From contig NZ_CP046252.1 in NCBI RefSeq assembly GCF_009720145.1, forward strand, positions 124,001-188,000: a stretch of 64,000 bases of DNA, given 5' to 3'. A model generated the notes under the pieces. It saw only the letters and a program-made list of their open reading frames with translations. It was not told where the DNA came from and ran no database searches. The stretch is from Sphingobium sp. CAP-1. Lineage in GTDB: Bacteria; Pseudomonadota; Alphaproteobacteria; Sphingomonadales; Sphingomonadaceae. The position numbers were made by a program, and so were the translations under genes. The stretch's first letter is position 1, and each line of letters starts with the position of its first letter. Shown here in pieces: positions 42,999-52,342 of the stretch.

Positions 42999-43087
42999 CG
43001 TCATTCCCGCGAAAGCGGGAACCCATCTCCCTTGCTATCCTCTTGGTGAGCGGGGGAGGTGGATCCCCGCTTTCGCGGGGATGACGG
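42999..43087. repeat. REP-like inverted repeat, family C
   Basis: Arms 42999-43025 and 43061-43087 are inverted copies starting CGTCATTCCCGCGAAAGCGG. The element sits in the 160-base gap between the convergent-looking 3' end of degP and the start of the HerA-like gene. Confidence 0.8.
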
Positions 43088-43133
43088 AATTAACCGCACA
43101 TCTGCTTTCCCCACAAGGGGGCGCTATTGTCGC

Positions 43134-44642
43134 TTACTTGTCCCGCAAACGCACCGGCAGGAAGGTCGCGGGCTGGCCGCGACGCAGCACCTGCAACAGG
43201 ATGGCGTTGCGGTTCTGCGCCGCCACCGCCTTCACCTGCGCGTCGAGCTGCGCCTGCGTGGCGACCGGCTGGTTGTTGGCGCTGATGATCACGTCGCCGC
43301 GCCGCAGACCCTTGGCCCCGGCGTCGGTCGACCCGTCGACGGCGGTGATGACGATGCCGCGCGTGTCGGCCGGAATGCCGAGCTGGCGCACGATGGTCGG
43401 GGTCAGCGGGATCGCCGAAATGCCGAGCGACTGCTGCGTCGCCTGACCCGGATTATTATCCTGCTGGCTGAAATCCTCATCCTGCTGCGGCGCGAAGCTG
43501 TTCAGCTCCTCTTCCGACGGGCGTTCGCCGACCACGGCGGTCACGGTCTGGCGCTGGCCGTTGCGCAGCAGCACGATTGGCACGCGCGCGCCGATCGGCT
43601 GGCTGGCGACGATCGAGGACAGATTCTGGTCGGGGCTGACTTCCTGACCGGCGACGCTGACGATCACGTCGCCCGCCTTGATCCCGGCCTTTTCCGCACC
43701 CTTGCCCGGCTCGACGCCCTGCACGAACTCGCCGCGATTCTTGGCAAGGCCCAGCGAATCGGCCAGATCCTCGCCCAGCGGGCTGATCTGCACGCCCAGA
43801 TAGCCGCGCTTGATCGCTTGCCCCTTGCGCAGCGTGTCGACGATCGGCGCCGCCTGTTCCGACGGAATGGCAAAGCCGATGCCGACATTGCCGCCCGACG
43901 GCGACAATATCTGGCTGTTGATGCCGATCACATTGCCGCGCATGTCGAACATCGGGCCGCCGGAGTTGCCCTGATTGATCGACGCGTCGGTCTGGATGAA
44001 CTTGTCATAGCTGCCGCCGGTGCCGCGATGCAGGGCGGAGATGATGCCCGCCGTCACCGTGCCCGACAGGGCGAACGGGTTGCCGATCGCGACCACCCAG
44101 TCGCCCACGCGCGACTTGGTGCTGTCGCCGAACTTGACGAAGGGCAGCGGCTTGGTCGATTCGATCTTCAGCACGGCCAGGTCGGTCGCGGCGTCGCGGC
44201 CAATCAGCTTGGCGGGATATTCTTCCTTGTTGGTCAGCGTGACGGTGATCGAATCCACCGACGCGCCCTCGGCGCCGGCCGACACCACATGATTGTTGGT
44301 GACGATATAGCCGTCGGCCGAAATGATGAAGCCCGACCCCAGCGACTGGGCCTGTCGTGTCTGGGGCTGGCCGCCTTGACCCTGGCCCTGACCGAACAGG
44401 TCGCCAAAAGGCGTGCCGGCGAAGGGATTCTGCACCTTCACCCGTTGCTTGGTGGAGATGTTGACGACCGCGGGTTGCAGTTTTTCGACCATGTCGGCCA
44501 GGCTGACCGGCGCGCCTGCCGGGGCCGCCGCCTGCAAACCTTCATTCTGTGCGACCTGAGCGCCGACATTGGAGCTGGTGGTGACGGCGATGGCGGTGCC
44601 GCCGAGCAGCAGGGCGCCGGTAATGGCATAAGCGTAACGCAC
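43134..44642 (-). CDS. degP: Periplasmic serine endoprotease of the DegP/Do (HtrA) family
   Basis: 502 residues from GTG 44642 (GAGGA upstream), with signal sequence ITGALLLGGTAIAVTTSS. The trypsin-like domain has the intact triad: His in IVTNNHVVSAG, Asp in ATDLAVLKIE, Ser in NQGNSGGPMFDMRG. Two PDZ domains follow, the first opening KRGYLGVQISPLGEDLADSL and the second ending near RRGDVIISANNQPV. It degrades misfolded envelope proteins. It lies 135 bases after hflC on the same strand, behind a candidate stress promoter. Confidence 0.95.
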   Translation of the reverse strand: MRYAYAITGALLLGGTAIAVTTSSNVGAQVAQNEGLQAAAPAGAPVSLADMVEKLQPAVVNISTKQRVKVQNPFAGTPFGDLFGQGQGQGGQPQTRQAQSLGSGFIISADGYIVTNNHVVSAGAEGASVDSITVTLTNKEEYPAKLIGRDAATDLAVLKIESTKPLPFVKFGDSTKSRVGDWVVAIGNPFALSGTVTAGIISALHRGTGGSYDKFIQTDASINQGNSGGPMFDMRGNVIGINSQILSPSGGNVGIGFAIPSEQAAPIVDTLRKGQAIKRGYLGVQISPLGEDLADSLGLAKNRGEFVQGVEPGKGAEKAGIKAGDVIVSVAGQEVSPDQNLSSIVASQPIGARVPIVLLRNGQRQTVTAVVGERPSEEELNSFAPQQDEDFSQQDNNPGQATQQSLGISAIPLTPTIVRQLGIPADTRGIVITAVDGSTDAGAKGLRRGDVIISANNQPVATQAQLDAQVKAVAAQNRNAILLQVLRRGQPATFLPVRLRDK

Positions 44643-44720
44643 TCGTGACGGTCCTCTTCAAAGCTTCGGGAATGGGCAGGCGGGACTTTTAGGAAATCCC
44701 CGGATGCTCCGCCTTGCCTT

Positions 44721-44746
44721 AACCCTCATTGAATGACGCTGGTTCC
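44721..44746 (-). promoter_or_regulatory. Candidate EcfG (general stress sigma) promoter for degP
   Basis: On the - strand GGAACC (44746-44741) is followed after 16 bases by GGTT (44724-44721), close to the alphaproteobacterial EcfG pattern GGAACC-N16-CGTT, with one mismatch in the -10. It lies about 80 bases before the degP start. Confidence 0.4.
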
Positions 44747-44777
44747 GTCATGATCCCTGGACGATCATGACGAAAGT

Positions 44778-45614
44778 TTAACGCCGTCCCTGAAACTGCC
44801 GCAGAAATTCATTGTCCGGCGACAGGATGATATTGGTCTGCCCGCTCCGTTCGGGCGCGAAGGTGTAGCGATAGCTCTGCATCGCCCGGTAGAAGTCATA
44901 AAAGGCCGGGTCTTTGCCATAGCTTTCGGCATAGATGCGCGCGGCGTTGGCGTCCGCTTCGGCGCGGATGATCTGCGCCTGCTTGGCGCCCTGCGCGCGG
45001 ATCGTGGCGGCTTCCTGTTCGCGCGCGGTGCGCATCCGGGTGAACGTATTGTCCAGCGGCGTGCCGTCGGGCAGGTCCGCGCGCTTGATCCGCACGTCGA
45101 CGATCTGCGCGCCATATTGGCGGGCGACGCGGTTCAGGCCCGCCTCGATATTGTCCATCACCTGCCCGCGCTCCGGGCTGAGCAGCGCGGCGAAGGGCCG
45201 CTTGCCCAGTTCGTTGCGCAGCGCCGATCCCAGGATCGGGCGCAGCGCGTCGGACACGCGTTCCTCGCTGCCCGCGGCGATATACATGCGCAGCGGGTCG
45301 ACGATGCGATAGCGGGCGAAGGCATCGACCTGCAACCGCAACTGGTCGGTCGACAGCACCTGCTGCCGCTCCATTTCGACCGACAGGACGCGCTTGTCGA
45401 TCCAGACGATCTGGTCGATGAACGGCACCCGCGCGATGATGCCCGCGCCGGTCTGGCCGAACTTCTCGTTCGGGCGATAGCGGTTGAAGATATATTCGGG
45501 ATTGCCGAAACGGACGATCACGCCCTGCTTGGTTTCCGGGATGATCGCGACGGTGCTGCCCAACAGGATCAGCAGGATCAGCGCGGTGATGGCGATGGCG
45601 ACGGGATGACGCAT
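44778..45614 (-). CDS. hflC: Protease modulator HflC
   Basis: 278 residues: an N-terminal membrane helix (IAITALILLILLGSTVAII) and a periplasmic SPFH/band-7 domain (ETKQGVIVRFGNPEYIFN, later EEVSDALRPIL-like and KRADLPDG). With HflK it forms the large cage around FtsH that limits its proteolysis. The C-terminal YRYTFAPERSGQTNIILSP is typical. It begins one base after the hflK stop. Confidence 0.94.
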   Translation of the reverse strand: MRHPVAIAITALILLILLGSTVAIIPETKQGVIVRFGNPEYIFNRYRPNEKFGQTGAGIIARVPFIDQIVWIDKRVLSVEMERQQVLSTDQLRLQVDAFARYRIVDPLRMYIAAGSEERVSDALRPILGSALRNELGKRPFAALLSPERGQVMDNIEAGLNRVARQYGAQIVDVRIKRADLPDGTPLDNTFTRMRTAREQEAATIRAQGAKQAQIIRAEADANAARIYAESYGKDPAFYDFYRAMQSYRYTFAPERSGQTNIILSPDNEFLRQFQGRR

Positions 45615-45615
45615 C

Positions 45616-46737
45616 TTACTGGCCCTCCGTCGTCGTGGCGCTTTGGGCCGGGGCGGCCTGCGCGCGCTTCTTCAATTCGGGCAGGGGCAGATAGGGCGTC
45701 ACATTGCCGCCTTCGACGATGGTCTTGTCGACGTTCGACAGCACGCCCTCCATGGTTTCATAATACATGCGCCGGCGGGTCACGTCGGGCGCCAGCCGAT
45801 ATTGTTCATAGACCTTGTCGAAGGCCGCGGCCTCGCCCTGCGCCTTGGCCGTCACCTGCTGCGCGGCGGCACGGGCTTCGTTGAGATAGGTCTGGGCGGT
45901 CTGCTGCGCCGCCGACACGCCCTTGAACGCGTCGTTGACGGCGGTCGGCGGATCGGCCTGCTTGATCGCGACACCCTGAATGCGGATGCCCGATTTATAG
46001 CCGTCCAATATTTCCTGCATCCGCTGTTCGACCTGCTGTTCGATGCTGCTGCGGCCCGCGCCCAGCGCATCGTCCAGGCTGACGCTGGCCAGCACGGCGC
46101 GCATCGCGCTTTCCGCCACTTCGCGCACGCTGGCGTCGGGGTCGGACAGTTGGAACAGATAAAGTTCGGGATTGCGGATGTTCCAGCGCACCGAATAAGC
46201 GAGGTCGATGATATTCTGGTCGCCGGTCAGCACCAGATTCTCGCTTTCCGCGCTCACCGATCCGATGTCGATCGTGCGGATTTCCTCCACATCGACGGTC
46301 GTGACCGCTTCGAACGGGGCGGGCAGGGTCAGGCTGATGCCGGGCGAGAGAGTGCGGCTATATTTGCCGAGGAAAGTGACGACGCCGCGCTCCTGCGGTC
46401 CAACGCGGTGAAAGCTGGTCAGCACGACCCAGAGGATGGCGACCAGCCCGACCGCCAGCGGCCACAGCGCCTTGCCCGCGCCGCGCGGCGGCAGGCCGCC
46501 AAAGCCGCCGCCACCGCCGCCGCCCTGGCCGAAGCTCTCCCGGCCACGGCGCAGCAATTCCTCGATCGCCGATGGCCCCTTCTGGCCGCCGCCCGGCCGA
46601 CCCGGCTGGGTCCACGGATTGCGCGGGCCGCCTTCGCCGCCCTTCTGCCCGTCCCCGTCGGGTCCGTCATTCTTGCCGCCCCATGGGCCTTGGACCATCG
46701 CTGCGATTGCGGGCATCCACCCGAACATTCTTTTCAT
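45616..46737 (-). CDS. hflK: FtsH protease activity modulator HflK
   Basis: 373 residues. A cytosolic N-terminal Gly/Pro-rich segment (NPWTQPGRPGGGQKGPSA, later GQGGGGGGGFGG) precedes one membrane helix (LWPLAVGLVAILWVVLTSF) and the SPFH domain (RVGPQERGVVTFLGKYSRTL, VDVEEIRTIDIG, MRAVLASVSLDDALG). Pairs with HflC. It is divergent from the mrp gene with a 74-base gap. Confidence 0.94.
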   Translation of the reverse strand: MKRMFGWMPAIAAMVQGPWGGKNDGPDGDGQKGGEGGPRNPWTQPGRPGGGQKGPSAIEELLRRGRESFGQGGGGGGGFGGLPPRGAGKALWPLAVGLVAILWVVLTSFHRVGPQERGVVTFLGKYSRTLSPGISLTLPAPFEAVTTVDVEEIRTIDIGSVSAESENLVLTGDQNIIDLAYSVRWNIRNPELYLFQLSDPDASVREVAESAMRAVLASVSLDDALGAGRSSIEQQVEQRMQEILDGYKSGIRIQGVAIKQADPPTAVNDAFKGVSAAQQTAQTYLNEARAAAQQVTAKAQGEAAAFDKVYEQYRLAPDVTRRRMYYETMEGVLSNVDKTIVEGGNVTPYLPLPELKKRAQAAPAQSATTTEGQ

Positions 46738-46811
46738 GCCTCTATCTATAGGAAGGCTTTTTCACGAAAAACAGTGCCAAAGGCTGCGAAACTTTCCTAC
46801 AGGGCGTCGCC

Positions 46812-47789
46812 ATGACCGATCTTGCCGATTTTGCCGCCCGCCTGACCGCCCTGACCGACGGCCGCGCCAGCACCCCGCGCCTGAAGGATGGGGTGATGAC
46901 CATCGCGCTCGACGTGGGTGGCCTGTCGCCGGAGCAGCGCGACGGGCTGGCGGCGGCGATCCGCGAAGGCGGGCTGACCGTGCCGGGCGTCAGCGATGTC
47001 CGCATAGCCATGACCGCCGAGCGCCAAGCCGCCAAAGCACCGCTGCGCATCCTCGCCGTCGCATCGGGCAAGGGCGGGGTGGGCAAATCGACCCTGTCGG
47101 CCAATCTGGCCGTCGCGCTTCACCGGCTGGGGATCAGGGTCGGGCTGGTCGATGCCGACATTTATGGCCCGTCGCAGGCGAAGCTGATGGCGAGCGAGGA
47201 CCAGAAGCCGGTCGCGCGCGACAAGAAACTGGTGCCGGTCAGCGGCACGCTGGGTATTCCGATGCTGTCGATGGCGCATCTGGTCGAACCGGGCAAGGCG
47301 CTGGCCTGGCGCGGGCCGATGGCGGGCAATGCGCTGTCGCAACTGATCGACGCCGAATGGGGCGATGCCGAACTGCTGGTGGTCGACATGCCGCCTGGCA
47401 CCGGCGACATTCAATTGTCGATGGTGCAGAAGCACAAGCCCGCCGGCGCGGTGATTGTGTCCACGCCGCAGGATCTGGCGCTGATCGACGCCACCCGCGC
47501 GGTCAGCCTGTTCAGCCAGGCGGGCGTGCCGATGGTCGGGCTGGTCGAGAATATGGCCGGCTATGCCTGTCCCCATTGTGGCGAGATTTCCGATCCCTTC
47601 GGTCAGGGCGGCGCGGAAGGCGCGGCGGGCGACCTGTCCATGCCCTTCCTCGGCCGGATTCCGCTGGCGATCGACATTCGCCGCCGTTCCGACGCGGGCG
47701 ATCCCCCGGCGGCGGGCGAGGGCATCCACGCCGACGCTTTCCGCGCGATCGCGCAAAGGGTGGCGGACTGGCTCCAGCGCGCCGGATAG
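46812..47789 (+). CDS. apbC: Iron-sulfur cluster carrier protein Mrp/ApbC
   Basis: 325 residues. An N-terminal MIP18-like domain of about 75 residues is followed by a deviant Walker A (VASGKGGVGKSTLSANLAVA), a switch region LVDADIYGPSQAKL, and VVDMPPGTGDIQLSMVQ. The C-terminal pair of cysteines (YACPHCGE) that bridges a 4Fe-4S cluster in the dimer is present. It transfers iron-sulfur clusters to target enzymes in the cytosol. Confidence 0.95.
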   Translation: MTDLADFAARLTALTDGRASTPRLKDGVMTIALDVGGLSPEQRDGLAAAIREGGLTVPGVSDVRIAMTAERQAAKAPLRILAVASGKGGVGKSTLSANLAVALHRLGIRVGLVDADIYGPSQAKLMASEDQKPVARDKKLVPVSGTLGIPMLSMAHLVEPGKALAWRGPMAGNALSQLIDAEWGDAELLVVDMPPGTGDIQLSMVQKHKPAGAVIVSTPQDLALIDATRAVSLFSQAGVPMVGLVENMAGYACPHCGEISDPFGQGGAEGAAGDLSMPFLGRIPLAIDIRRRSDAGDPPAAGEGIHADAFRAIAQRVADWLQRAG

Positions 47790-47858
47790 CCACAGCGCCG
47801 GAACGTCTTGCATCGCCCGGCGTCCTCCCCATCTCGTGATCGAGAGAAGGAGACGCCC

Positions 47859-48293
47859 ATGCCGCTCACCGACCCGCAGGATATCGCCGCGCTGTTGCGC
47901 GAAACCCGCACCATCGCGCTGGTCGGCATTTCCGACCGGCCCGACCGGCCCAGCTATGGCGTGATGCGCGTCCTCCAGCAGCATGGCTATCGCGTGCTGC
48001 CGGTCAATCCGCAGATTGCGGGCGAGCATGTCCATGGCGAATTTGTCTGGGGCCGCCTGTCCGACATTGGCGTGCCGATCGACATGGTCGACATTTTCCG
48101 CCGCCCCGGCGCGGCGGGCGAGGCGGTGGATGACGCGATCGCGGCCGGGGCCAGATCGGTATGGATGCAACTGGGCGTCGTCAATGACGCCGCAGCGGCC
48201 CGCGCCGAAGCAGCGGGGCTGAAGGTGGTCATGGATCGCTGCCCGGCGATCGAGATTCCCCGGCTGGGAATCGCCCCGATCATCGCGGATTAG
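47859..48293 (+). CDS. CoA-binding (YccU-like) protein
   Basis: 144 residues from ATG 47859 with an AAGGAGA ribosome site. A CoA-binding Rossmann fold: TRTIALVGISDRPDRPSYGV, then LPVNPQIAGEHVHGE and IDMVDIFRRPGAAGEAV, ending with VVMDRCPAIEIPRLGI. This family is related to the CoA-binding part of succinyl-CoA synthetase but has no known reaction. It starts 69 bases after apbC. Confidence 0.9.
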   Translation: MPLTDPQDIAALLRETRTIALVGISDRPDRPSYGVMRVLQQHGYRVLPVNPQIAGEHVHGEFVWGRLSDIGVPIDMVDIFRRPGAAGEAVDDAIAAGARSVWMQLGVVNDAAAARAEAAGLKVVMDRCPAIEIPRLGIAPIIAD

Positions 48294-48331
48294 CGCTAGG
48301 CATCCGCGCCGCGCCCCTCTATCAGGCGGTT

Positions 48332-50599
48332 ATGGCGCGCCTCCCGCGGAAGCAATCGGACAAGAAGAAGGGCATCGACCGGCGGACGTTGCTGGTGGGC
48401 GGCGGCGCGGCGGCGGGGCTGCTGGTCGCCTGGGGCGTATGGCCGCGCAGCTACCAGCCCAATCTCAATGCCGGCCCGGACGAAACGATCGTCAACGCCT
48501 TCCTCAAGATCGACCGGTCCGGCCAGATCATCGTCATCGTGCCGCAGGCCGAAATGGGGCAGGGCGTCACCACCGTCCTGCCGCAGATATTGGCGGACGA
48601 ACTGGGCGCGGACTGGCGCACGGTCGCGGTGCAGGGCGCACCGGTCAGCCCGCTCTACGCCAACACGCTGCTGGCGCGCCAATGGCTGGCGAGCGACTGG
48701 ACGCGGCTGCTGGGCGGGGCGGGCGACTGGGCGATCGGCCAATATGCCACCCGCAGCGCGCTGATGCTGACCGGCGGCGGCACGTCGATCCCGATGTTCC
48801 ATGATGCTTATCGCGATGCCGGCGCGGCGGCACGGGTCTTGCTGTGCAAGGCGGCGGCGGCGCGCTGGGATATCCCCTGGGAAAGCTGCGACATATCGGA
48901 CGGGCTGATTTCCGACGGGGCCGACCGGCGGATGAAGATCGGCGATGTTGCCGGCGAGGCCATGGCCTTCGCCCTGCCCGACATTCTGCCCTATCGTCAG
49001 GGGCAGGATGGCCGGCTGGCGGGGCAGGATCTGCCGCGCCTCGATACCCCGTCGAAGATCGACGGCAGCCATAATTTCGCCGCCGACATCCGTCTGCCCG
49101 ACATGGTCTATGCCTCGATCCGGCAGGGGCCGATCGGCGATGCGGTGCTGGCCGGGCTGGACGAGCGCGCGCCCGCCGGCGTCACCGGCTTTCTCAAGCT
49201 GGTGCGGCAGGAGCGCTGGGTCGCCGCCGTCGCCAGCAATACATGGGCGGCGAACAAGGCGCTGGATCTGGCCGACCCGGTCTTTACCTTGCGCGGCGCG
49301 CCGGTCAGCAGCGCCGGGATAGACGAAGCGCTGGAGGCGGCCTTCTCCGGTTCCGGCGGTCGGCGTCTCTATGCGCAGGGCGACCTGCTGCCGGTGTTCG
49401 AGGGCGCGACCATATTGGCCAGCGAATATCAGGTCGATGCCGGCCTGCATCTGGCGCCGGAGCCGATGTGCGCCACCGCCCGCATCACCGACGATGGCGC
49501 GGAAATATGGATGGCGACGCAGGCGCCCGGCCTGGCCCGCGACGCCATCGCCGATGCGCTGGGCCTGTCGGCGGCGGCGGTGACGCTCTATCCGCTCCAT
49601 GCCGGCGGCTCCTTCGGGCGCAGGATGGATTGGGATGCCGGCGTTCAGGCGGCGCTGATCGCGCGCGACATGGGCCGCCCGGTGCAGCTGCAATGGTCGC
49701 GGCTGGAGGATGTGGTGCAGGACCGGCCGAGCGCCCCCGCGCACGCCCGCATGGCCGCGAAGCTGGGCCGCAACGGCGCGATCGAGGGGTGGCTGGCGAA
49801 GGTCGCCACGCCCTGCGCCCTGACCCAGACCTGGGCGCGGATCGCCGATGGCAGGCTGGCGCATGAGGCGGCGGCGGATGCGGCGGACAAGGCGACCCGG
49901 CTGGCCGTCGCCGGCATGGCGCCGCCCTATGCCATCCCCCATATGGCGGTCGATCATTATCCGGCCGATGTCGGCCTGCCGCTGGGCTTTGCCCGCGGCA
50001 ACGCGCATCTGCACGGCGCTTTCTTCACCGAAAGCTTTGTCGATGAACTGGCGCATCTGGCGAATATGGAGGCCATGTCCTTCCGCATCCAGATGCTGGG
50101 CGGCAATCCGCGCCTCGCCCATTGCCTGTCCACCGCCGCCGCCATGGGCGGCTGGCAGGGTGGGGTGCCGGGCAGCGGGCAGGGGATCGCGACCCATATG
50201 ATGGACGGCGCCTATGCCGCCGTCATGGTCGAGGCGGCGATGGACGGCAACCGGCTCAGCGTCAGCCAGATCGTCGCGGCCGTCGATGCCGGCGATCAGA
50301 TCCATCCCGATATCGCCCGGCAGCAGATAGAGGGCGGCCTGATCTACGGCCTTGCCTATGCCATGGGGGCGTCCGTTCCCTATGAGCGTGGCCTGCCGAC
50401 CCGCGCCATATTGGGGCGGATGAATTTGCCCCGGCTGGCCGATATCGGCGAAGTCACGATCGAACTGATCCGCAGCACCGCCGATCCGGCCGATGTCGGC
50501 GATCTTGCCGCGCCGATCATGGCCCCCGCCATCGCCAACGCCCTGCACACATGGACAGGTCAGCGATTGCGCAGCCTTCCGCTAGTGGGCGCGGCATGA
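48332..50599 (+). CDS. IorB-type molybdopterin-binding oxidoreductase subunit, stand-alone
   Basis: 755 residues, the length of IorB-like molybdenum subunits. A twin-arginine signal (DRRTLLVGGGAAAGLLVAWG) predicts export to the periplasm. Seen: AEMGQGVTTVLPQILADELG, the cofactor-binding GGSFGRRMDWDAGVQAALIA and the C-terminal PAIANALHTWTGQRLRSLPL. At the expected GVGE-type catalytic glutamate the sequence reads ADVGDLAAPIMAP, i.e. Asp. No IorA (2Fe-2S) subunit or cytochrome partner gene is next to it. It overlaps the next gene by four bases (ATGA). The substrate is unknown. Confidence 0.85.
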   Translation: MARLPRKQSDKKKGIDRRTLLVGGGAAAGLLVAWGVWPRSYQPNLNAGPDETIVNAFLKIDRSGQIIVIVPQAEMGQGVTTVLPQILADELGADWRTVAVQGAPVSPLYANTLLARQWLASDWTRLLGGAGDWAIGQYATRSALMLTGGGTSIPMFHDAYRDAGAAARVLLCKAAAARWDIPWESCDISDGLISDGADRRMKIGDVAGEAMAFALPDILPYRQGQDGRLAGQDLPRLDTPSKIDGSHNFAADIRLPDMVYASIRQGPIGDAVLAGLDERAPAGVTGFLKLVRQERWVAAVASNTWAANKALDLADPVFTLRGAPVSSAGIDEALEAAFSGSGGRRLYAQGDLLPVFEGATILASEYQVDAGLHLAPEPMCATARITDDGAEIWMATQAPGLARDAIADALGLSAAAVTLYPLHAGGSFGRRMDWDAGVQAALIARDMGRPVQLQWSRLEDVVQDRPSAPAHARMAAKLGRNGAIEGWLAKVATPCALTQTWARIADGRLAHEAAADAADKATRLAVAGMAPPYAIPHMAVDHYPADVGLPLGFARGNAHLHGAFFTESFVDELAHLANMEAMSFRIQMLGGNPRLAHCLSTAAAMGGWQGGVPGSGQGIATHMMDGAYAAVMVEAAMDGNRLSVSQIVAAVDAGDQIHPDIARQQIEGGLIYGLAYAMGASVPYERGLPTRAILGRMNLPRLADIGEVTIELIRSTADPADVGDLAAPIMAPAIANALHTWTGQRLRSLPLVGAA

Positions 50600-51597
50600 C
50601 CCGTCCCGCCGATCATCCCGTCCTGCCCGCGTCCAAAGTCGGCGTCCTCCTCATCAATCTCGGCACGCCCGACGCCCCCGACGCCAAATCGGTGCGGCGC
50701 TATCTGGCCGAATTTCTGTCTGACCGGCGGGTGGTGGAAATCCCCCGGCTGCTCTGGCAGCCGATCCTGCACGGCGTCATCCTGACGACCCGGCCGAAGA
50801 AATCCGCCCATGCCTATCAACAGGTGTGGACCGATGAAGGCTCGCCGCTGGCGGTCCACACCCGCGCCACGGCGCAGGCGTTGCAACGCGCGATGGGCGA
50901 CAAGGTGATGGTCGACTGGGCGATGCGCTATGGCAATCCGGCCATCGGCGACCGGCTGGCATCGATGAAGGCGGCGGGCTGTGATCGCATCCTGCTCGCG
51001 CCGCTCTATCCGCAATATAGCGCCGCCACGACCGCGACCGCCAATGATGCCGCCTTTGCCGCGCTCCGGGCGATGCGCTGGCAGCCGGCGATCCGCACCC
51101 TGCCGCCCTATCATGACGATCCGGCCTATATTGCCGCGCTGTCGGCGTCGGTCGAACGCCATGTCGCGGCGCTGGACTTCACGCCCGACGCTTTGCTCGC
51201 CAGCTTTCACGGGATGCCCGACCGCACCCTGCATCTGGGCGATCCCTATCATTGCCAGTCGGTCAAGACGGTTCGCCTGCTGGGTCAATCCCTGTCGCTG
51301 CCGGTCCATATGAGCTTTCAGTCGCGATTCGGCCGGGCGAAATGGCTGGAGCCGGAAACAGAAGCAACACTCACCGATCTGGTTAAAGATGGTGTTCGTA
51401 ACATCGCTGTCATAACGCCGGGATTCTCGGCGGATTGCCTTGAGACCTTAGAGGAAATCGCCCTGCGCGCGAAAGATGTTTTTTTGGGCCAGGGTGGCGA
51501 AAATTTTGCCTATTTGCCTTGTTTAAATGCCTCGGCCGACGCTATCACTCTCTATCAGAGGCTTATGAGCCGCGAACTTTCGGGTTGGATCGACTGA
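50596..51597 (+). CDS. hemH: Ferrochelatase
   Basis: 333 residues from ATG 50596, inside the IorB-like stop. It inserts iron(II) into protoporphyrin IX. Seen: KVGVLLINLGTPDAPDAKSV, EIPRLLWQPILHGVIL, the LAPLYPQYSAATTATAND segment, catalytic His in LLASFHGMPDRTLH and the second metal-site Glu in SADCLETLEEIAL. The last 80 codons (about 51355-51595) use visibly more A/T than the rest. Possible link to the iron module downstream. Confidence 0.94.
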   Translation: MTRPADHPVLPASKVGVLLINLGTPDAPDAKSVRRYLAEFLSDRRVVEIPRLLWQPILHGVILTTRPKKSAHAYQQVWTDEGSPLAVHTRATAQALQRAMGDKVMVDWAMRYGNPAIGDRLASMKAAGCDRILLAPLYPQYSAATTATANDAAFAALRAMRWQPAIRTLPPYHDDPAYIAALSASVERHVAALDFTPDALLASFHGMPDRTLHLGDPYHCQSVKTVRLLGQSLSLPVHMSFQSRFGRAKWLEPETEATLTDLVKDGVRNIAVITPGFSADCLETLEEIALRAKDVFLGQGGENFAYLPCLNASADAITLYQRLMSRELSGWID

Positions 51598-51619
51598 CCC
51601 TTTGGAGGAGGACGCTGAT

Positions 51620-52342
51620 ATGTCGAGAGTGGCGATCGTGACGGGCGGAACGCGGGGCATTGGTGAGGCGATCAGCCTGGTGCTCAAGGATATGGGCTAT
51701 ACCGTTGCCGCCAACTATGCCGGCAATGAGGAGAAGGCGAAGGCCTTTAGCGACGCGACCGGCATCGCTTCCTTCAAATGGGATGTCGGCGATCATCAGG
51801 CCTGTCTCGATGGCTGCGCCGCCGTGGCGGAAGCGCTGGGTCCGGTCGACATCGTCGTCAACAATGCCGGCATCACCCGCGACGGCGTGCTGGCCAAGAT
51901 GAGCTTCGACGACTGGAACGAAGTGATGCGCATCAACCTGGGCGGTTGCTTCAACATGGCGAAGGCGACCTTCGGCGGAATGCGCGAGCGCGGCTGGGGC
52001 CGCATCGTCAATATCGGCTCGATCAATGGTCAGGCCGGCCAATATGGTCAGGTCAACTATGCCGCCGCCAAATCGGGCATCCATGGCTTTACCAAGGCGC
52101 TGGCGCAGGAAGGCGCGAAGGCGGGCATCACCGTCAACGCCATCGCGCCCGGCTATATCGATACTGACATGGTCGCCGCCGTGCCGGCCCCGGTGCTGGA
52201 AAAGATCGTCGCCAAAATCCCGGTCGGCCGTCTGGGTCAGGCGCATGAAATCGCGCGCGGCGTGGCCTTCTTCTGTAGCGAGGAGGGCGGCTTCGTGACC
52301 GGCAGCACGCTGTCGATCAACGGCGGCCAGCATATGTATTGA
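51620..52342 (+). CDS. phbB: Acetoacetyl-CoA reductase (PHB synthesis)
   Basis: 240 residues from ATG 51620 behind a strong GGAGGAGG. It reduces acetoacetyl-CoA to (R)-3-hydroxybutyryl-CoA with NADPH, for polyhydroxybutyrate. It is a short-chain dehydrogenase: cofactor loop VTGGTRGIGEAI, VNNAGITRDGVLAKM, catalytic Ser in NIGSINGQAGQ and Tyr-x3-Lys in NYAAAKSG, with PhbB-specific PGYIDTDMVAAVP. phaC/phaA are not nearby. It overlaps the next gene by one base (TGATG). Confidence 0.93.
   Translation: MSRVAIVTGGTRGIGEAISLVLKDMGYTVAANYAGNEEKAKAFSDATGIASFKWDVGDHQACLDGCAAVAEALGPVDIVVNNAGITRDGVLAKMSFDDWNEVMRINLGGCFNMAKATFGGMRERGWGRIVNIGSINGQAGQYGQVNYAAAKSGIHGFTKALAQEGAKAGITVNAIAPGYIDTDMVAAVPAPVLEKIVAKIPVGRLGQAHEIARGVAFFCSEEGGFVTGSTLSINGGQHMY

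Noticed and set aside
48296..50548. A 750-codon frame on the - strand opposite the IorB-like gene
   Set aside because: Shadow frame of a GC-rich gene; no recognisable features.
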